This document shows, one piece after another, positions 14,716-14,884 of a DNA stretch of 14,884 nt (positions are counted from its first letter, which is position 1; each line of letters begins with the position of its first letter). Made by a program: the position numbers and the translations under genes. Below the pieces are notes generated by a model. That model did not search any database and was not told the origin of the DNA. It saw only the letters and a list, made by a program, of their open reading frames with translations. This DNA is from Chitinophagaceae bacterium UBA5175. Lineage in GTDB: Bacteria > Bacteroidota > Bacteroidia > Chitinophagales > Chitinophagaceae. The stretch spans positions 1 to 14,884 of the forward strand of contig DHWT01000235.1 in the NCBI GenBank assembly GCA_002413325.1, written 5' to 3'.

Positions 14716-14884
14716 CTTTCAATTTGAACCTGATTAAGAAGCCATTCCCCCCTTTTTTAAGCAATCAGGCAATTTCGACTGTAATCCCATTTAACCAATG
14801 ATTAACAAGGTCGGAATCCATTTAGGAAGAAATAACAGAGTCAGACCGGGCAGTTATTAAATTGTATATTATTTATGGAATGCC

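Overview
The window looks like chromosomal DNA of a Bacteroidota species, probably from the Chitinophagaceae or Sphingobacteriia group. Start codons mostly lack Shine-Dalgarno sequences. One exact TAnnTTTG -7 promoter element is visible. The lipoprotein has a Cys-Lys-Lys lipobox, and several exported proteins and a membrane protein are of types common in that phylum. The taxonomic guess is inference from style, not from a marker gene. I see no rRNA, tRNA, CRISPR array, insertion sequence or phage gene.

Left part (1-6191). A left-truncated ABC exporter runs leftward off the edge. It is followed rightward by a 31-codon fragment resembling the start of an RDD-family membrane protein, a secreted sugar isomerase/epimerase-like TIM barrel, a SAM-dependent methyltransferase, a secreted DsrE-like protein, a one-pass membrane protein, a secreted ThuA-domain protein, and a zinc-dependent alcohol dehydrogenase of the CAD/YahK type. 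The exported isomerase-like and ThuA proteins resemble components found in periplasmic keto-sugar/glycoside systems, but no oxidoreductase or DUF1080 hydrolase partner lies in the window.

Middle part (6192-11944). The potassium transporter Kup reads rightward and converges on a leftward two-gene operon: a divergent RpiA-type ribose-5-phosphate isomerase and an ACS-family MFS transporter, joined by a one-base TAATG overlap. A 13-bp palindrome just upstream of the rpiA-like start is a candidate operator. The gap between kup and the MFS gene holds what looks like a decayed leftward small gene with a Cys4 zinc-ribbon tail. Further right, a leftward lipoprotein carries seven BNR/kelch-like repeats that probably form a closed seven-bladed propeller.

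Right part (11945-14884). A secreted protein built of two homologous halves (probably tandem dimeric alpha/beta barrels) ends at a strong intrinsic terminator. Next comes an exact Bacteroidota promoter, a 12-codon Trp-containing ORF, and a beta-eliminating lyase. The lyase's specificity residues match tryptophanase rather than tyrosine phenol-lyase. The short ORF raises the untested possibility of leader-peptide control of tryptophanase in this phylum.

Most genes here are ordinary accessory metabolism. The items most worth follow-up are the tryptophanase leader, the isomerase-transporter operon, the eroded zinc-ribbon gene, the RDD fragment and the alternative hairpins at 3179-3233.
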